From NCBI RefSeq assembly GCF_900114085.1, contig NZ_FORU01000014.1, positions 1-64,000 on the forward strand: a stretch of DNA of 64,000 nt. Direction: 5' to 3'. Each line of letters opens with the position of its first letter. The stretch's first letter is position 1. This DNA is from Myroides guanonis. Its GTDB lineage: Bacteria; Bacteroidota; Bacteroidia; Flavobacteriales; Flavobacteriaceae. This document shows positions 45,895-55,613 of the stretch, piece by piece. Below the pieces are notes generated by a model that made no database searches, was not told where the DNA came from, and saw nothing but the letters and a program-made list of their open reading frames with translations. The translations under genes and the position numbers were made by a program.

Positions 45895-47544
45895 CTATTT
45901 TATATCAATCGCTTCGAATATAGGGGTCCCAATATTTCCATTTGGTTCTTCGATTTTTAATATTGAAGAAATCGTGGGAGCTATATCTGTCATATGAATT
46001 TCACGAACAGATTTTCCTTGCTTAATACCCCATCCCATAAATATCGCAGGTATGTGTGCATCGTACGACGCCCAAGTTCCATGTGTTGTTCCCTTAGCAT
46101 CTTGTTTTCCACTATACCATTGAGGCTCCAATATGATTTGTATTACTCCACTTCTTTTAAAATTATAACCATTGATTATTCGCTCTCTAATACGTTCTGG
46201 AATTGCAGAAGTTCCCGCTTTATCCATATCTGTTACAAATGCTACACCTTCCTCTTTCCTCAATTCTTTAACTATCACATTTCTAATATCTTCTTCGTTT
46301 AACTTTGAGTCCTCAATAACCTTGTAATTCAGATGAACTTGATAGTTTGTCAAACTTTTTACTAAATCAGTTTGTCCAAATACTTGCTGTAACCTATCAT
46401 TCAGACGTTTTCTCACTTCCTTAGTGTCAAAATATCCTGAATTTCCCTTTTGATCCTTAAAGAATTTAGGATTGTGAGCAGCTCCATGATCAGCGGTTAA
46501 GAACAGTGTATAGTTACCCTCACCTATCTCTTTGTCTAAATAATTCAAAAAATCAGCAATTTCTAAATCTAAACGTAAATAGGTGTCTTCAATTTCAATA
46601 GAATTTATTCCAAACTGATGTCCTATATAATCTGTTGAAGATAAACTCAGTGCTAAAAAATCCGTTACATTATGTGGATTATGTCCTAATTTTTCATTTG
46701 ATATAATCGCTTTGGCCATATCTAAAGTCAATGTATTTCCCTGCGGTACTGCTTTAATCAAATCATATCCATTATCTTTTTTCAATTTCACTAAATCTCT
46801 TGGAAAAACAGACGCTTTTTCTCCCTTATACAATTCTTCATAAGGGGTATCATCCGCTGTACTTAAAACATAACTATCTATAGGATAAAGCGTATTCCAT
46901 CCTTGTTTGAAATAAGTGTCGGCCAATTTTTTCTTATTAAAATCCTGCACCCATTTCGGAAGTTTATCCATATAATAAGTACTCGTTATCCAATCACCTG
47001 TTGATCCATCCAACCAATAAGCTGCATCAGCAAAATGACCTGCTGGTAATATTCCTCCACGATCCTTAATAGCAACTCCTATTACTTTTGATTGAAAGTT
47101 GGTAGCTAATTTTAATTGGTCAGTAACTGTTGAAACCAATAAGTTTTTTGGAGATTGTTGCCCTACTTTTCCACTTCCACCAACTGCTGCTACAGCATCA
47201 TCTTGTGTACAATACATAGACTCTCCTGTTGCTTGAATAATAAAATCATTTCCCGCAATTCCATGTATAGCTGGTACACTTCCCGTATAAACCGTACTAT
47301 GCCCAATTGCAGTATAAGTTGGAACGTATGGTATATAGGCATTCTCACAAGAAAACCCTTCTTGTAATAAGCGATTAAAACCATTTTGTGAATAACGGTC
47401 CGCGTACTTATATAAGTAATCCCAACGCATTTGATCTACTACTAAACCAACTACTAATTTAGGTTTTGATATGCTCTCATTTGCATGTAGTGAAAACAAA
47501 CAAAAACAACTAAAAGTTGTTAATAAGGCTTTTTTTAATCTCAT
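45895..47544 (-). CDS. pafA: PafA-type alkaline phosphatase
   Basis: This is a 549-residue phosphomonoesterase of the alkaline phosphatase superfamily. Counted from ATG 47544, the active site is present: metal ligand Asp37 (VVDQMRWD), the nucleophile Thr78 (PTYTAIGHS), Asn99, and the pair Lys160 and Arg162 (IKDRGG). The metal-binding ADHGAAHNP is also intact. This set matches the characterised Elizabethkingia PafA, with offsets of one or two residues. A signal peptide (ending FSLHA) starts at 47544. The frame is open to 47673 without a stop. The extra 43 residues encode another hydrophobic helix and are discussed as a finding. A terminator follows. Confidence 0.9.
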   Translation of the reverse strand: MRLKKALLTTFSCFCLFSLHANESISKPKLVVGLVVDQMRWDYLYKYADRYSQNGFNRLLQEGFSCENAYIPYVPTYTAIGHSTVYTGSVPAIHGIAGNDFIIQATGESMYCTQDDAVAAVGGSGKVGQQSPKNLLVSTVTDQLKLATNFQSKVIGVAIKDRGGILPAGHFADAAYWLDGSTGDWITSTYYMDKLPKWVQDFNKKKLADTYFKQGWNTLYPIDSYVLSTADDTPYEELYKGEKASVFPRDLVKLKKDNGYDLIKAVPQGNTLTLDMAKAIISNEKLGHNPHNVTDFLALSLSSTDYIGHQFGINSIEIEDTYLRLDLEIADFLNYLDKEIGEGNYTLFLTADHGAAHNPKFFKDQKGNSGYFDTKEVRKRLNDRLQQVFGQTDLVKSLTNYQVHLNYKVIEDSKLNEEDIRNVIVKELRKEEGVAFVTDMDKAGTSAIPERIRERIINGYNFKRSGVIQIILEPQWYSGKQDAKGTTHGTWASYDAHIPAIFMGWGIKQGKSVREIHMTDIAPTISSILKIEEPNGNIGTPIFEAIDIK

Positions 47545-47743
47545 TTTATTTATGATTTTGAAATGATCTATCCATTCTTTAGAAACGAAAAACAAAGCTA
47601 TTAAAACTATTCCGCTAACTGCATACATACCAAAAATTTCAAGATTATTTAACATGGCGAGGTAGATAGTCATTTATACATATTCACTAATACTTCTTTA
47701 TCCCTTCAAAAATGTATCTTTGTATTTCTTCAATAATAACACT

Positions 47744-48436
47744 ATGAATTCTATTAAAGTCATTGCTTTCGATGCAGATGATACACTTTGGATAAACGAA
47801 ACATATTTTAACGATGCAGAAAAGCAATTCTGTATATTAATGGAAAACTATCTTTCACATCAAAGTACCTCTGCTATATTATTTGAAAAACAAATCAACA
47901 ACCTTCCTCTATATGGATATGGTATTAAAGGTTTTATTCTTTCAATGATTGAAGCTGCAAGCCAAATCACCAACGGTACTATAAATATTAAAGCTACAGA
48001 TCATATTATTCGAATTGGTAAAGATCTTCTTACGAAACCAGTAGAACTTATAGATGATGTTGAAAGCATTTTAGAGAAGCTTCAAGGAAAATATAAGCTT
48101 GTAGTCGCTACTAAAGGTGATTTAAAAGATCAGCACCGAAAGCTACACAAATCAGGCTTAGGCCCTTATTTCCATCACATTGAAGTAATGTCTGACAAGA
48201 AAGAACTAGACTATCAAAAGCTTCTCAAACGACTTGATGTACAACCAGAAGAATTTATTATGATAGGTAATTCGTTAAAATCAGATGTGCTACCTGTCCT
48301 TGATATTGGTGGACATGCAATTCATATACCTTTCCATACCACTTGGGCTCATGAACGAATTGATTTTGAGGTTATCCACCCTAAATTCACTACTTTAAAA
48401 AAGCTGTCAGAAATAGAAAAGTTATTTAATATTTAA
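47744..48436 (+). CDS. HAD-family hydrolase
   Basis: The 230-residue protein has the haloacid-dehalogenase motifs. The nucleophile and acid/base are Asp10 and Asp12 (AFDADDTLW). Motif II threonine is in LVVATKGD, the motif III lysine follows, and motif IV is in MIGNSLKSD. A helical cap lies between residues 20 and 90. It is probably a small-molecule phosphatase, substrate unknown. An upstream TTG start at 47720 falls against a perfect -7 box (TATCTTTG, 47715-47722), so ATG 47744 is used. It converges on the TolC-like gene with 8 bases between stop codons and no visible terminator. Confidence 0.87.
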   Translation: MNSIKVIAFDADDTLWINETYFNDAEKQFCILMENYLSHQSTSAILFEKQINNLPLYGYGIKGFILSMIEAASQITNGTINIKATDHIIRIGKDLLTKPVELIDDVESILEKLQGKYKLVVATKGDLKDQHRKLHKSGLGPYFHHIEVMSDKKELDYQKLLKRLDVQPEEFIMIGNSLKSDVLPVLDIGGHAIHIPFHTTWAHERIDFEVIHPKFTTLKKLSEIEKLFNI

Positions 48437-48444
48437 ACCTTGGC

Positions 48445-49728
48445 TTATAATTCTATATCCCAAATACCTACAGTACGTTCTAATTGAACTAGTGCGGTGA
48501 TGCTTTCAAACAAGGTTTCAACATAATTTTGTTGGGTTTCATTATATACTCTTTGAGCTTCCAAGAGTTCTAAAAGACTACTTGACCCCCGTTTATAACT
48601 ATACAATCGGCCATCTAAAACCTCTTTAGCTTGTTCAAGCATCTCTTTTTCAAATAATTCCTTTTGCTCTAACCTATTATTATAATTCCTAAATGCCTGA
48701 ACAATTTCCTTGTTCATTTCTTGCAAAGCGAGCTGATTTTCTAACTTTGCTTGCTCCTCATTAATCTTAGCAATTTTGAATTCAGAATTCTTTGCATTCG
48801 AAAACTTTAATGGAATGGTAAGACCAAAAGTCACTAAAGTACCCTCTGGTCTTGGTACTATAACATCATTAAAAAACGTATCACTTTCAATACCCATACT
48901 AAGTCCTAAGTCTATCGCTCGTTCTGCTTTAGCTCTTTTTATATCTGCCTCTGCTACTAACTGTTGTTGTTTTACAGCTAAGTAATCAGATCTCAAATAG
49001 GGAGCTTGTTCTAAAAGACTCTCGATTTCAAACATCCTTGTAGCATTTTCTAAATTCCCCTTTGGTAAATAAATTGAATGTTTCTCTGAATCACCCAAAA
49101 ATACTTTCAACTCTTCTAGACTATTAAACCATTCAGTACTTGCGTTTTTCCACTCAAGTCTCATTGACTTTGCTTCTAAATTTGACTGAATAGATTCGAC
49201 CTTACTTATTTGCCCCAATTGAAATCTTAAACTATCGGATTTCGCCAAATCAACCATCGCCTTATAAGAATTACTTTGAATTTCTTCTATCATTTTATTT
49301 TTAATTGCTTCTGCATACTGAATAGTAGCCTGTGCTCTCAATTCCTCGAAAAATGCTCTGACCTCAAATTCTGTTCGAGCCAATTCATTTTTAGCCAAAT
49401 TAGTTCTCGCTTTCCTCTTACCGCTCAACGCAATTTCCCATCCTACCTCAGCTTCAAATCCATACCCTGACTTTAGCTGTTTATCTCCATTGTCAACCCA
49501 TTTTACATTAAGTTCCGGATCAGCTACTATTCTTGACGCATAAAGCTCTGCATCTGCAATAGGAAGCTTATACTTTTCAACCGCATAAGACAAATTGTTT
49601 TGTATCATCTGTTCTAAAAACTGTGAATAACTTATGTCTTTATATATTTTATCACCCTTTGACTGTGCTAATGAATGTAGGCTTATTGTAAACAATACTA
49701 TCATCAATATCACTTTTTCATTTTTCAT
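48445..49728 (-). CDS. TolC-family outer-membrane efflux channel (CusC/CzcC type)
   Basis: The 427-residue exported protein has a signal peptide (ending SLHSLAQ). Its two long helical repeats are rich in Ala, Glu, Leu and Gln (YAEAIKNKMIEEI; EEQAKLENQLALQEM), as in TolC-family channels. It ends with the usual helix containing LLELLEAQRVYNETQQNY. It would form the outer-membrane exit of the tripartite metal pump encoded upstream. It is the last gene of the adaptor-pump-channel operon, 59 bases after the pump gene. Confidence 0.88.
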   Translation of the reverse strand: MKNEKVILMIVLFTISLHSLAQSKGDKIYKDISYSQFLEQMIQNNLSYAVEKYKLPIADAELYASRIVADPELNVKWVDNGDKQLKSGYGFEAEVGWEIALSGKRKARTNLAKNELARTEFEVRAFFEELRAQATIQYAEAIKNKMIEEIQSNSYKAMVDLAKSDSLRFQLGQISKVESIQSNLEAKSMRLEWKNASTEWFNSLEELKVFLGDSEKHSIYLPKGNLENATRMFEIESLLEQAPYLRSDYLAVKQQQLVAEADIKRAKAERAIDLGLSMGIESDTFFNDVIVPRPEGTLVTFGLTIPLKFSNAKNSEFKIAKINEEQAKLENQLALQEMNKEIVQAFRNYNNRLEQKELFEKEMLEQAKEVLDGRLYSYKRGSSSLLELLEAQRVYNETQQNYVETLFESITALVQLERTVGIWDIEL

Positions 49729-49787
49729 TTATACTCGTTTTAGGATGTTAATAATTATATTCTATTTTTAAGGTTTTACCTCATCGT

Positions 49788-52700
49788 CTACTCAACTTCT
49801 TTAGTCTCTTTTAGAAACCTCTTTTCTAACATATAATACAATGCTGGAAGCACAAAGAGTGTTAGCAAAGTCGAAAAGAGTAAACCATATACAATTACAG
49901 TTGCCAAAGGCCTCTGAACGTCAGAACCTATACCGGTTGCCATAGATGCAGGAAACAGTCCTAATATAGCAACAGTGGCGGTCATTAAAACAGGTCTAAA
50001 ACGTTGTTCTGCTCCTAACATTACACTCTCTTTTAACGCTTTTCCCTCCTTACGAAGTTGATTAATATGAGAAATCATTATAACACCGTTTTGTATGGCC
50101 ACTCCAAATAAAGCTATAAAACCAACGGCTGATGAAACATTTAATGTCATTCCTCTTACCACTAATGCAAGCATCCCCCCAAATAAAGCTAATGGCACTA
50201 TAGTCATTAATAATCCCGCCTGTCTAAATTGTCCAAAAGCTCCATATAGCAATACAAACATCAAACATAATGTTAGAGGTATAATCACCGCCAAGCGACC
50301 GTATGCTCTTTCTTGATTTTCGAATTGACCTCCCCATTCAATTTTATAGGAATCTGTATCATAAACCAATTGTTTATCAATTTTTGATTGAGCTTCTTTC
50401 AATAAAGACGCTAAATCTCGATTTCTAACATTGAGCTTTACTGTTAGATGGCGCTTATTCATCTCTCTCGTAATAACGCTTTCTCCAGTAGTAGTCTTAA
50501 TAGTCGCCACTTGTGACAATGGTATTTTAGCACCGTAAGAAGTTGTTAGCATTAGATTAGCTATTTTCTCTGGTGTATCTCTACTATGCTCTGTATATCG
50601 AGCTGTAATATCATACACCTTGTTATCTATAAAAACCTGAGAGATTGCTTTCCCTCCAATGGCTACCTCAATCAACTCTGTCACATCTACTATATTCAAC
50701 CCATATTGCGCAATTTTATCACGATCTGGATGAATTTGTAGTTGTGGTAAAGGAGGCTCTTGGTCTATGGCCAAGTCAACAGCTCCTTCAACTGTTTCTA
50801 AAACACCTAAAACCTCAGCAGCAATACGACGAGTTTCATGAAAATCTGACCCATATACTTTAACCACAAGTTCACTGTGGGCTCCTGATATTTTATCCAT
50901 TACACCGTCTATCATTGGCTGTGCAAAACCAACTGTAAAACCAGGTAATGTTTCATATTCAGTAGCTAATTCATGAATAAGGTCTTCTTTTACTTTTCCT
51001 TTAGGCCATTCCTTATAAGGTTTCAACCCAATTGAACATTCGAAATGAGAGGGAGTAAACGGATCTGTACCATCATCATTACGCCCTGCTTGAACCATAA
51101 TATAAGTCACCTCGTTATATTTCATTGTTCTTGCACGCAAAGTATCACTCAACTCCTTTGATTTCTCTAATGATATACCTGGTGGCAATGACACTTGCAA
51201 CCAAATGGATCCTTCATCCAAAGGAGGTAAAAAATCCTTACCTACTTTAATACTCAAGCCCATTGTTACTATCAAAACAAGTATGATAGGTAAGAAAACT
51301 TTTTTAGGTTTAATTATAATCCTCGTGATAGCATTATGATAATAAAGAGTTAGTTTTTCTAACCATTTATTGTGGTAAATTTTTCTCGGTTTCTTATAAA
51401 CCACATAAGCCAAACCTGGTATTAAGAACAAGGCAACTAGTAATGCTCCGAGTAAAGCATAGCCAACAGTAAATGCCATAGGCGTGAAAAGCTTCTTCTC
51501 TACACGTTCAAAAGCAAACAAAGGTAAATAAGCTGTGATTATAATTAACGTTGCAAATAGAATAGGCTTAGCAACTTCCTTTACTCTTTTACTAACAGAT
51601 TTCTCTTCTAACTCCTTATCTGGATTGTCCTCTCTCTTTCTCAAGATACTCTCCATCATTACGATGGCCCCATCTACAATAATCCCGAAATCAATTGCTC
51701 CTAATGATAATAAATTAGCCGGTATATCTGTGAAACGCATCAATACAAATGCAAACAGTAAAGATATTGGTATCGTAATTGCTACTAATAATGCTCCCCT
51801 CCAACTTCCTAAAAAAATAATCAGGACAATAATAACTAAACCTATTCCCTCCATTAAAGTTTTCGACACCGTGCTCAATGTCATATCCACAAGATCAGTT
51901 CTGTCCAAAAATGTATGAATTCTAACCCCCTCAGGTAATCCTCCATCATTAAGCTTATTGACAATCTGATGAATTTGCTCCAATACTTTTGAAGGATTTT
52001 CATGTTTTAGCAACAGAACAATACCTTCAATACTATCAGAGTAATCTCGCTCTCTATCTGTATAACCTAACGCTCCCTTTCGCTCAAGAGCTCCGTATTT
52101 CAATACACCCAAATCATTCAAAAGGACAGGGCTCCCTCCTTCTGATTTTACTACAATTTTCCCTAAGTCTGATAAATCTTTTACCAACCCAATCCCTCTT
52201 ACTACATACCCCAAATCCCCTTTGGTAAGTACACTTCCTCCTGCATTTTTATTATTCTCTTCGATGGTTTCAACCACTTCACTCAAAGACAAACCATATG
52301 ATTCTAACTTAATAGGATCTAATTCAACTTGAAACTGCGTGGTAATTCCTCCGAAATTAGTTACCTCTGCCACTCCTTGCACCTGATTCAGCATAGGAAT
52401 AATTGTGAAGTTCTGTAAGTCGGTCAGCTCCCGTAGACTATATCCTTCTCCCTCTATTATATAGCGATACACTTCTCCAATAGGTGATGTTAAAGGATCT
52501 AATTCAGGCACTGCTTCGTAAGGTAATTCTATACTTTGCAAACGTTCTTGAATACGTTGTCTCGCAAAGTAGTCATCTACTCCATCTTCAAAAACCATAG
52601 TAATCATAGACAATCCAAAAGTGCTATTACTACGCATCACATGCATTCCTGGCATTCCATTTAATGCCCTTTCAATGGGAATGGTAATCTGTAATTCCAT

Positions 52701-52877
52701 TTCCTCTGCAGCTAGTCCAGGTACTTGAGTAACTACTTGTGAAGTTACATCCGCAATATCCGGATAAGCCTCTACCGACAGTTGTTTCCAAGAATAGTAT
52801 CCAAAAACACATATCATAGTGAACAAGGCTACTATCAACCATCTCTTTTGAATTGCTCTTTCTATTATATTTTTCAT
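49788..52877 (-). CDS. heavy-metal RND efflux pump, CzcA type
   Basis: The 1029-residue proton-driven inner-membrane pump has the RND layout, with helices at 12-30, 345-485 and 525-545 and the second set at the C-terminus, alternating with two large periplasmic loops. The helix-4 proton-relay triad is Asp396, Asp402 and Glu409 (DFGIIVDGAIVMMES). It matches the D/D/E triad of CzcA and CnrA, whereas monovalent-metal CusA pumps lack the first Asp. I therefore favour divalent cations (Zn, Co, Ni or Cd) over copper or silver, though annotation pipelines use the joint name CusA/CzcA. The gene lies 11 bases after the adaptor gene. Confidence 0.9.
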   Translation of the reverse strand: MKNIIERAIQKRWLIVALFTMICVFGYYSWKQLSVEAYPDIADVTSQVVTQVPGLAAEEMELQITIPIERALNGMPGMHVMRSNSTFGLSMITMVFEDGVDDYFARQRIQERLQSIELPYEAVPELDPLTSPIGEVYRYIIEGEGYSLRELTDLQNFTIIPMLNQVQGVAEVTNFGGITTQFQVELDPIKLESYGLSLSEVVETIEENNKNAGGSVLTKGDLGYVVRGIGLVKDLSDLGKIVVKSEGGSPVLLNDLGVLKYGALERKGALGYTDRERDYSDSIEGIVLLLKHENPSKVLEQIHQIVNKLNDGGLPEGVRIHTFLDRTDLVDMTLSTVSKTLMEGIGLVIIVLIIFLGSWRGALLVAITIPISLLFAFVLMRFTDIPANLLSLGAIDFGIIVDGAIVMMESILRKREDNPDKELEEKSVSKRVKEVAKPILFATLIIITAYLPLFAFERVEKKLFTPMAFTVGYALLGALLVALFLIPGLAYVVYKKPRKIYHNKWLEKLTLYYHNAITRIIIKPKKVFLPIILVLIVTMGLSIKVGKDFLPPLDEGSIWLQVSLPPGISLEKSKELSDTLRARTMKYNEVTYIMVQAGRNDDGTDPFTPSHFECSIGLKPYKEWPKGKVKEDLIHELATEYETLPGFTVGFAQPMIDGVMDKISGAHSELVVKVYGSDFHETRRIAAEVLGVLETVEGAVDLAIDQEPPLPQLQIHPDRDKIAQYGLNIVDVTELIEVAIGGKAISQVFIDNKVYDITARYTEHSRDTPEKIANLMLTTSYGAKIPLSQVATIKTTTGESVITREMNKRHLTVKLNVRNRDLASLLKEAQSKIDKQLVYDTDSYKIEWGGQFENQERAYGRLAVIIPLTLCLMFVLLYGAFGQFRQAGLLMTIVPLALFGGMLALVVRGMTLNVSSAVGFIALFGVAIQNGVIMISHINQLRKEGKALKESVMLGAEQRFRPVLMTATVAILGLFPASMATGIGSDVQRPLATVIVYGLLFSTLLTLFVLPALYYMLEKRFLKETKEVE

Positions 52878-52888
52878 AAAATTTTCTT

Positions 52889-53998
52889 TTACAATGCCTT
52901 GAGCAAATAAACCCCACCTTCACTAACAACCACTTCCGATGCTTTAAGTCCTTCTATCACAATCGCTTTACCTTTCTCAATTCCTGACGTTTTAATATTT
53001 CTTTTTTGATATCTGTTCTCACCAACTTTTACGAATACGAATTCTGAATCCTCAGATTGCAATACGGCTTTTTCAGGTACGCTGATAACCTCTACTGACT
53101 TATCTATAAACCGTATATTAGTAAACATACCTGGCTTCCAATAGCGATTTCTATTATCAACTTCAACAAACACTTCTACACTTCTACTTTCTTCATCAAC
53201 CACCTCGTTTATATGAATCAAAGTACCAAATGTTGGTAAACTCAAATCTGTATGATTCAATACTTCCACTTTTTCGTAATTCACTAAATTATGTGCATCT
53301 TTCTCTTTTACACGAGCAACTATCCATACTTTATCTAGATTCGCAATTTTCACTAAAGCTTCTGCTTCTTCTCCTAAGTACTGCCCTATCACAATATTAT
53401 TTTCAATAATCTCTCCTGATATAGGAGCACGAACAATTAAAGGAGTCCCCAATCGAACTTTTCCAGGTGACATATCGAATATTTTTAATGCTTCTTCCGC
53501 ATTTCTAAATGCAAACTTGGCCATTTCAAAATTTGTTTGAGCTGCTTCCATTTCTTGTCGAACACCTACCCCATGATTATAGAGATCTTGCTCTCTTTGA
53601 AATTGACTTTCAGACAAATGAAATTCTTGTTTCGCATTTAAGTATTCTTTTTGAGTTTCAAAATAATCTGAAGAAGTAACCTCATAGATAGGTGCATTTA
53701 AGGATACTTTCTGCCCGAGAGTTACATAAGACTTCACTACTCGTCCTGAAAATGGCGAAGCAATTTCTGCATACTGTGTTGGAATTGTCTTCACAACTGC
53801 GGTAGCCATGTGATCAAAATTATGATCTTCCTCTAAAACTTCTATTACTTTTATATGGTTACGCCAAACGGAGTTATCGGGTAAAAAGATTGTTCCTTGT
53901 TCCTTAACATAGGCTATTGAATTGGTTTCAATAGAACCATGCTTATTGCAAAAAGCAAATAAACTCGATAATCCAATAATTATTAATGCTCTCATCAT
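52889..53998 (-). CDS. RND efflux periplasmic adaptor (CzcB/CusB type)
   Basis: The 369-residue membrane-fusion protein begins with a hydrophobic helix ending in FAFCNKHG, a possible but atypical lipoprotein signal. It has a lipoyl-like half (ASPFSGRVVKSYVTLGQKVS), a helical hairpin (about 115-175), the second lipoyl half (VRAPISGEIIENNIVIGQYLG) and beta-barrel plus proximal domains. It joins the inner-membrane pump to the outer channel and may pass metal to it. It is the first gene of the three-gene pump operon. Upstream lie a -7 box and a four-fold 11-bp repeat. Confidence 0.88.
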   Translation of the reverse strand: MMRALIIIGLSSLFAFCNKHGSIETNSIAYVKEQGTIFLPDNSVWRNHIKVIEVLEEDHNFDHMATAVVKTIPTQYAEIASPFSGRVVKSYVTLGQKVSLNAPIYEVTSSDYFETQKEYLNAKQEFHLSESQFQREQDLYNHGVGVRQEMEAAQTNFEMAKFAFRNAEEALKIFDMSPGKVRLGTPLIVRAPISGEIIENNIVIGQYLGEEAEALVKIANLDKVWIVARVKEKDAHNLVNYEKVEVLNHTDLSLPTFGTLIHINEVVDEESRSVEVFVEVDNRNRYWKPGMFTNIRFIDKSVEVISVPEKAVLQSEDSEFVFVKVGENRYQKRNIKTSGIEKGKAIVIEGLKASEVVVSEGGVYLLKAL

Positions 53999-54098
53999 CT
54001 CTTTTAAATTTTTAAGAATAATCCGATGATTGACTTTGATAATAATGTATCTATTTCAAACTCTTTTGCAGTCAACCTCAGCCTTCATTTTTGTAGTG

Positions 54099-54106
54099 CA
54101 AAACTA
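54099..54106 (-). promoter_or_regulatory. -7 element of the metal-efflux operon
   Basis: TAGTTTTG on the minus strand fits TAnnTTTG. No TTG stands at -33. That place is instead bordered by the TTAGA repeat array, as expected for an activator-dependent promoter. The leader to the adaptor start is about 95 bases. Confidence 0.6.
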
Positions 54107-54129
54107 AAGCTCTGTTTTATAGATGATGG

Positions 54130-54167
54130 TTAGAGAAGTTTTAGAAAATTATTAGAATCTCATTAGA
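54130..54167 (-). promoter_or_regulatory. four-fold 11-bp direct repeat, predicted response-regulator operator
   Basis: TTAGA occurs at 54130, 54141, 54152 and 54163, exactly 11 bases apart (TCTAA on the transcribed strand). OmpR/PhoB-type regulators bind tandem half-sites with this helical spacing directly upstream of the core promoter. The first half-site is 23 bases upstream of the -7 box at 54099-54106. The regulator encoded at 55603-56292 is of that type. Binding is inferred, not shown. Confidence 0.7.
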
Positions 54168-54169
54168 AT

Positions 54170-54220
54170 TAAAAAAGCACGTACATTATTCAAATAATAA
54201 CATACGTGCCATTCTATTTT
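54170..54220 (-). terminator. intrinsic terminator of the regulator-kinase operon
   Basis: On the minus strand GCACGTA and TACGTGC close a hairpin that contains a second inner stem (ATTATT/AATAAT). A T-run follows. It begins about 30 bases after the kinase stop. Confidence 0.75.
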
Positions 54221-54242
54221 AAACTCCAGTATAATTGATTTC

Positions 54243-55613
54243 CTATTTCACAAGAGGCAGTTTTACAATAAACGTAGTACCTTCTTCTAACTTAGACTGT
54301 ACTTCAATAGTACCTTTATGTAATTCAATAATTCTCTTCGTCAATGATAAACCAATACCATTACCTTCTATAAAATGTTTGCCTTTTCCTCTATAAAAAG
54401 GAATGAATATACTATCTAAATCATTGGTCAAAATACCAATACCTTTATCTACAAACTTCAAAACAAGATTTGATTGCTCCTTATTCAAATAAACATGACA
54501 TTGATTCTCTTTAGAAAATTTACACGCATTTTCTAAGAGATTCACAAAAGCAACTTGTAATAAATAAGGATTTCCTTCAATAGAGACTAGTGATTCTGAA
54601 TCAAGTGATTCACCAATATTAATATTAAACTTATATGTTGGATTAGACTTTTGTAATTGTTGACAAGCATCTAACAAAACTTCATCCACACGTACAGTTT
54701 TGAATCTAATTTCAGAAGCATCATAACTAGCTTTAGCGAAATCTAATAAGCTATTGCTTAGTTTTACTATTCTCTTAGAATCAACTAAAGCATGTTGAAT
54801 ACTAGATTGATACTCTTCTTTTCTTCTTTCAGTATCTTTTGCCCATTCCAATTCTGTGATAATTGCAGCCAATGGGGTCCGCAACTCATGTGAAATATTA
54901 GAAACGAATTGCTTTTGAGAATCAAATGATTGTTCAAGACGATTTAACATCTCATTGAACGTAGTAGCCAAAGCATTTAACTCATCTTTATTTTTCTGAG
55001 AAGCAAGCCTCAAATCTAAACTTGTAGCTTTTATATTATTGACTTCATCAATCATTCTCTTTACAGGATTCAATGCTCTTCCTGCGAAAAATCTTCCAAC
55101 AAAAAATAAGATTAATATAGATAAACTACAGAGTATTAATATCGTTTTTAATAAATCCGCTTGTTTATTATATCCATATTCATCATAGGCAGTTGCTGTA
55201 ACAATATAATCGTCACCTTGATAATTATAGAGAATACCTATTACCTGCCAATTTCCTTGATAAAACTGAAGTGAGCCATTTTGATTGATTTTATCAATCA
55301 TTTCTTTTGTTTCCTTTACCCTATCAATTTCAACGGCATCGTGATAAAGTAGATGAAAAGAAGTGTCATAAACCGCAACCTCTACTTCATTCAAAATTTG
55401 ACTGTTATTCTGATATATTTTATGAAGGGTTTTAGGGTTTACTTGCGCTTCTAAAAATAAATTAGCTTTAGTAACAGCTTCTTTTTTAAGTTCTCCATAA
55501 AACTCTACTTCCCTACTTTTGCTTGATGTCAAGTATAGAATACCCATCAAAACTAACAATAACACTGCTAATAAAAAAGTAAACAAAAAAGTAAGTCTAG
55601 TTCTAATCTTCAT
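54243..55613 (-). CDS. sensor histidine kinase (heavy-metal type)
   Basis: The 456-residue inner-membrane kinase has two membrane helices (about 8-29 and 155-176) that flank a periplasmic sensor of about 125 residues. A HAMP linker follows (to about 230), then a HisKA domain with His242 (NISHELRTPLAA) and an ATPase domain (NLLENACKFS; DKGIGI; GIGLSLTKRI). The layout resembles CusS/CzcS. The periplasmic region contains few His, Cys or Met residues that would form an obvious metal site. It overlaps the regulator gene by 11 bases. Adjacency to the pump operon makes metal sensing the best guess. Confidence 0.92.
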   Translation of the reverse strand: MKIRTRLTFLFTFLLAVLLLVLMGILYLTSSKSREVEFYGELKKEAVTKANLFLEAQVNPKTLHKIYQNNSQILNEVEVAVYDTSFHLLYHDAVEIDRVKETKEMIDKINQNGSLQFYQGNWQVIGILYNYQGDDYIVTATAYDEYGYNKQADLLKTILILCSLSILILFFVGRFFAGRALNPVKRMIDEVNNIKATSLDLRLASQKNKDELNALATTFNEMLNRLEQSFDSQKQFVSNISHELRTPLAAIITELEWAKDTERRKEEYQSSIQHALVDSKRIVKLSNSLLDFAKASYDASEIRFKTVRVDEVLLDACQQLQKSNPTYKFNINIGESLDSESLVSIEGNPYLLQVAFVNLLENACKFSKENQCHVYLNKEQSNLVLKFVDKGIGILTNDLDSIFIPFYRGKGKHFIEGNGIGLSLTKRIIELHKGTIEVQSKLEEGTTFIVKLPLVK

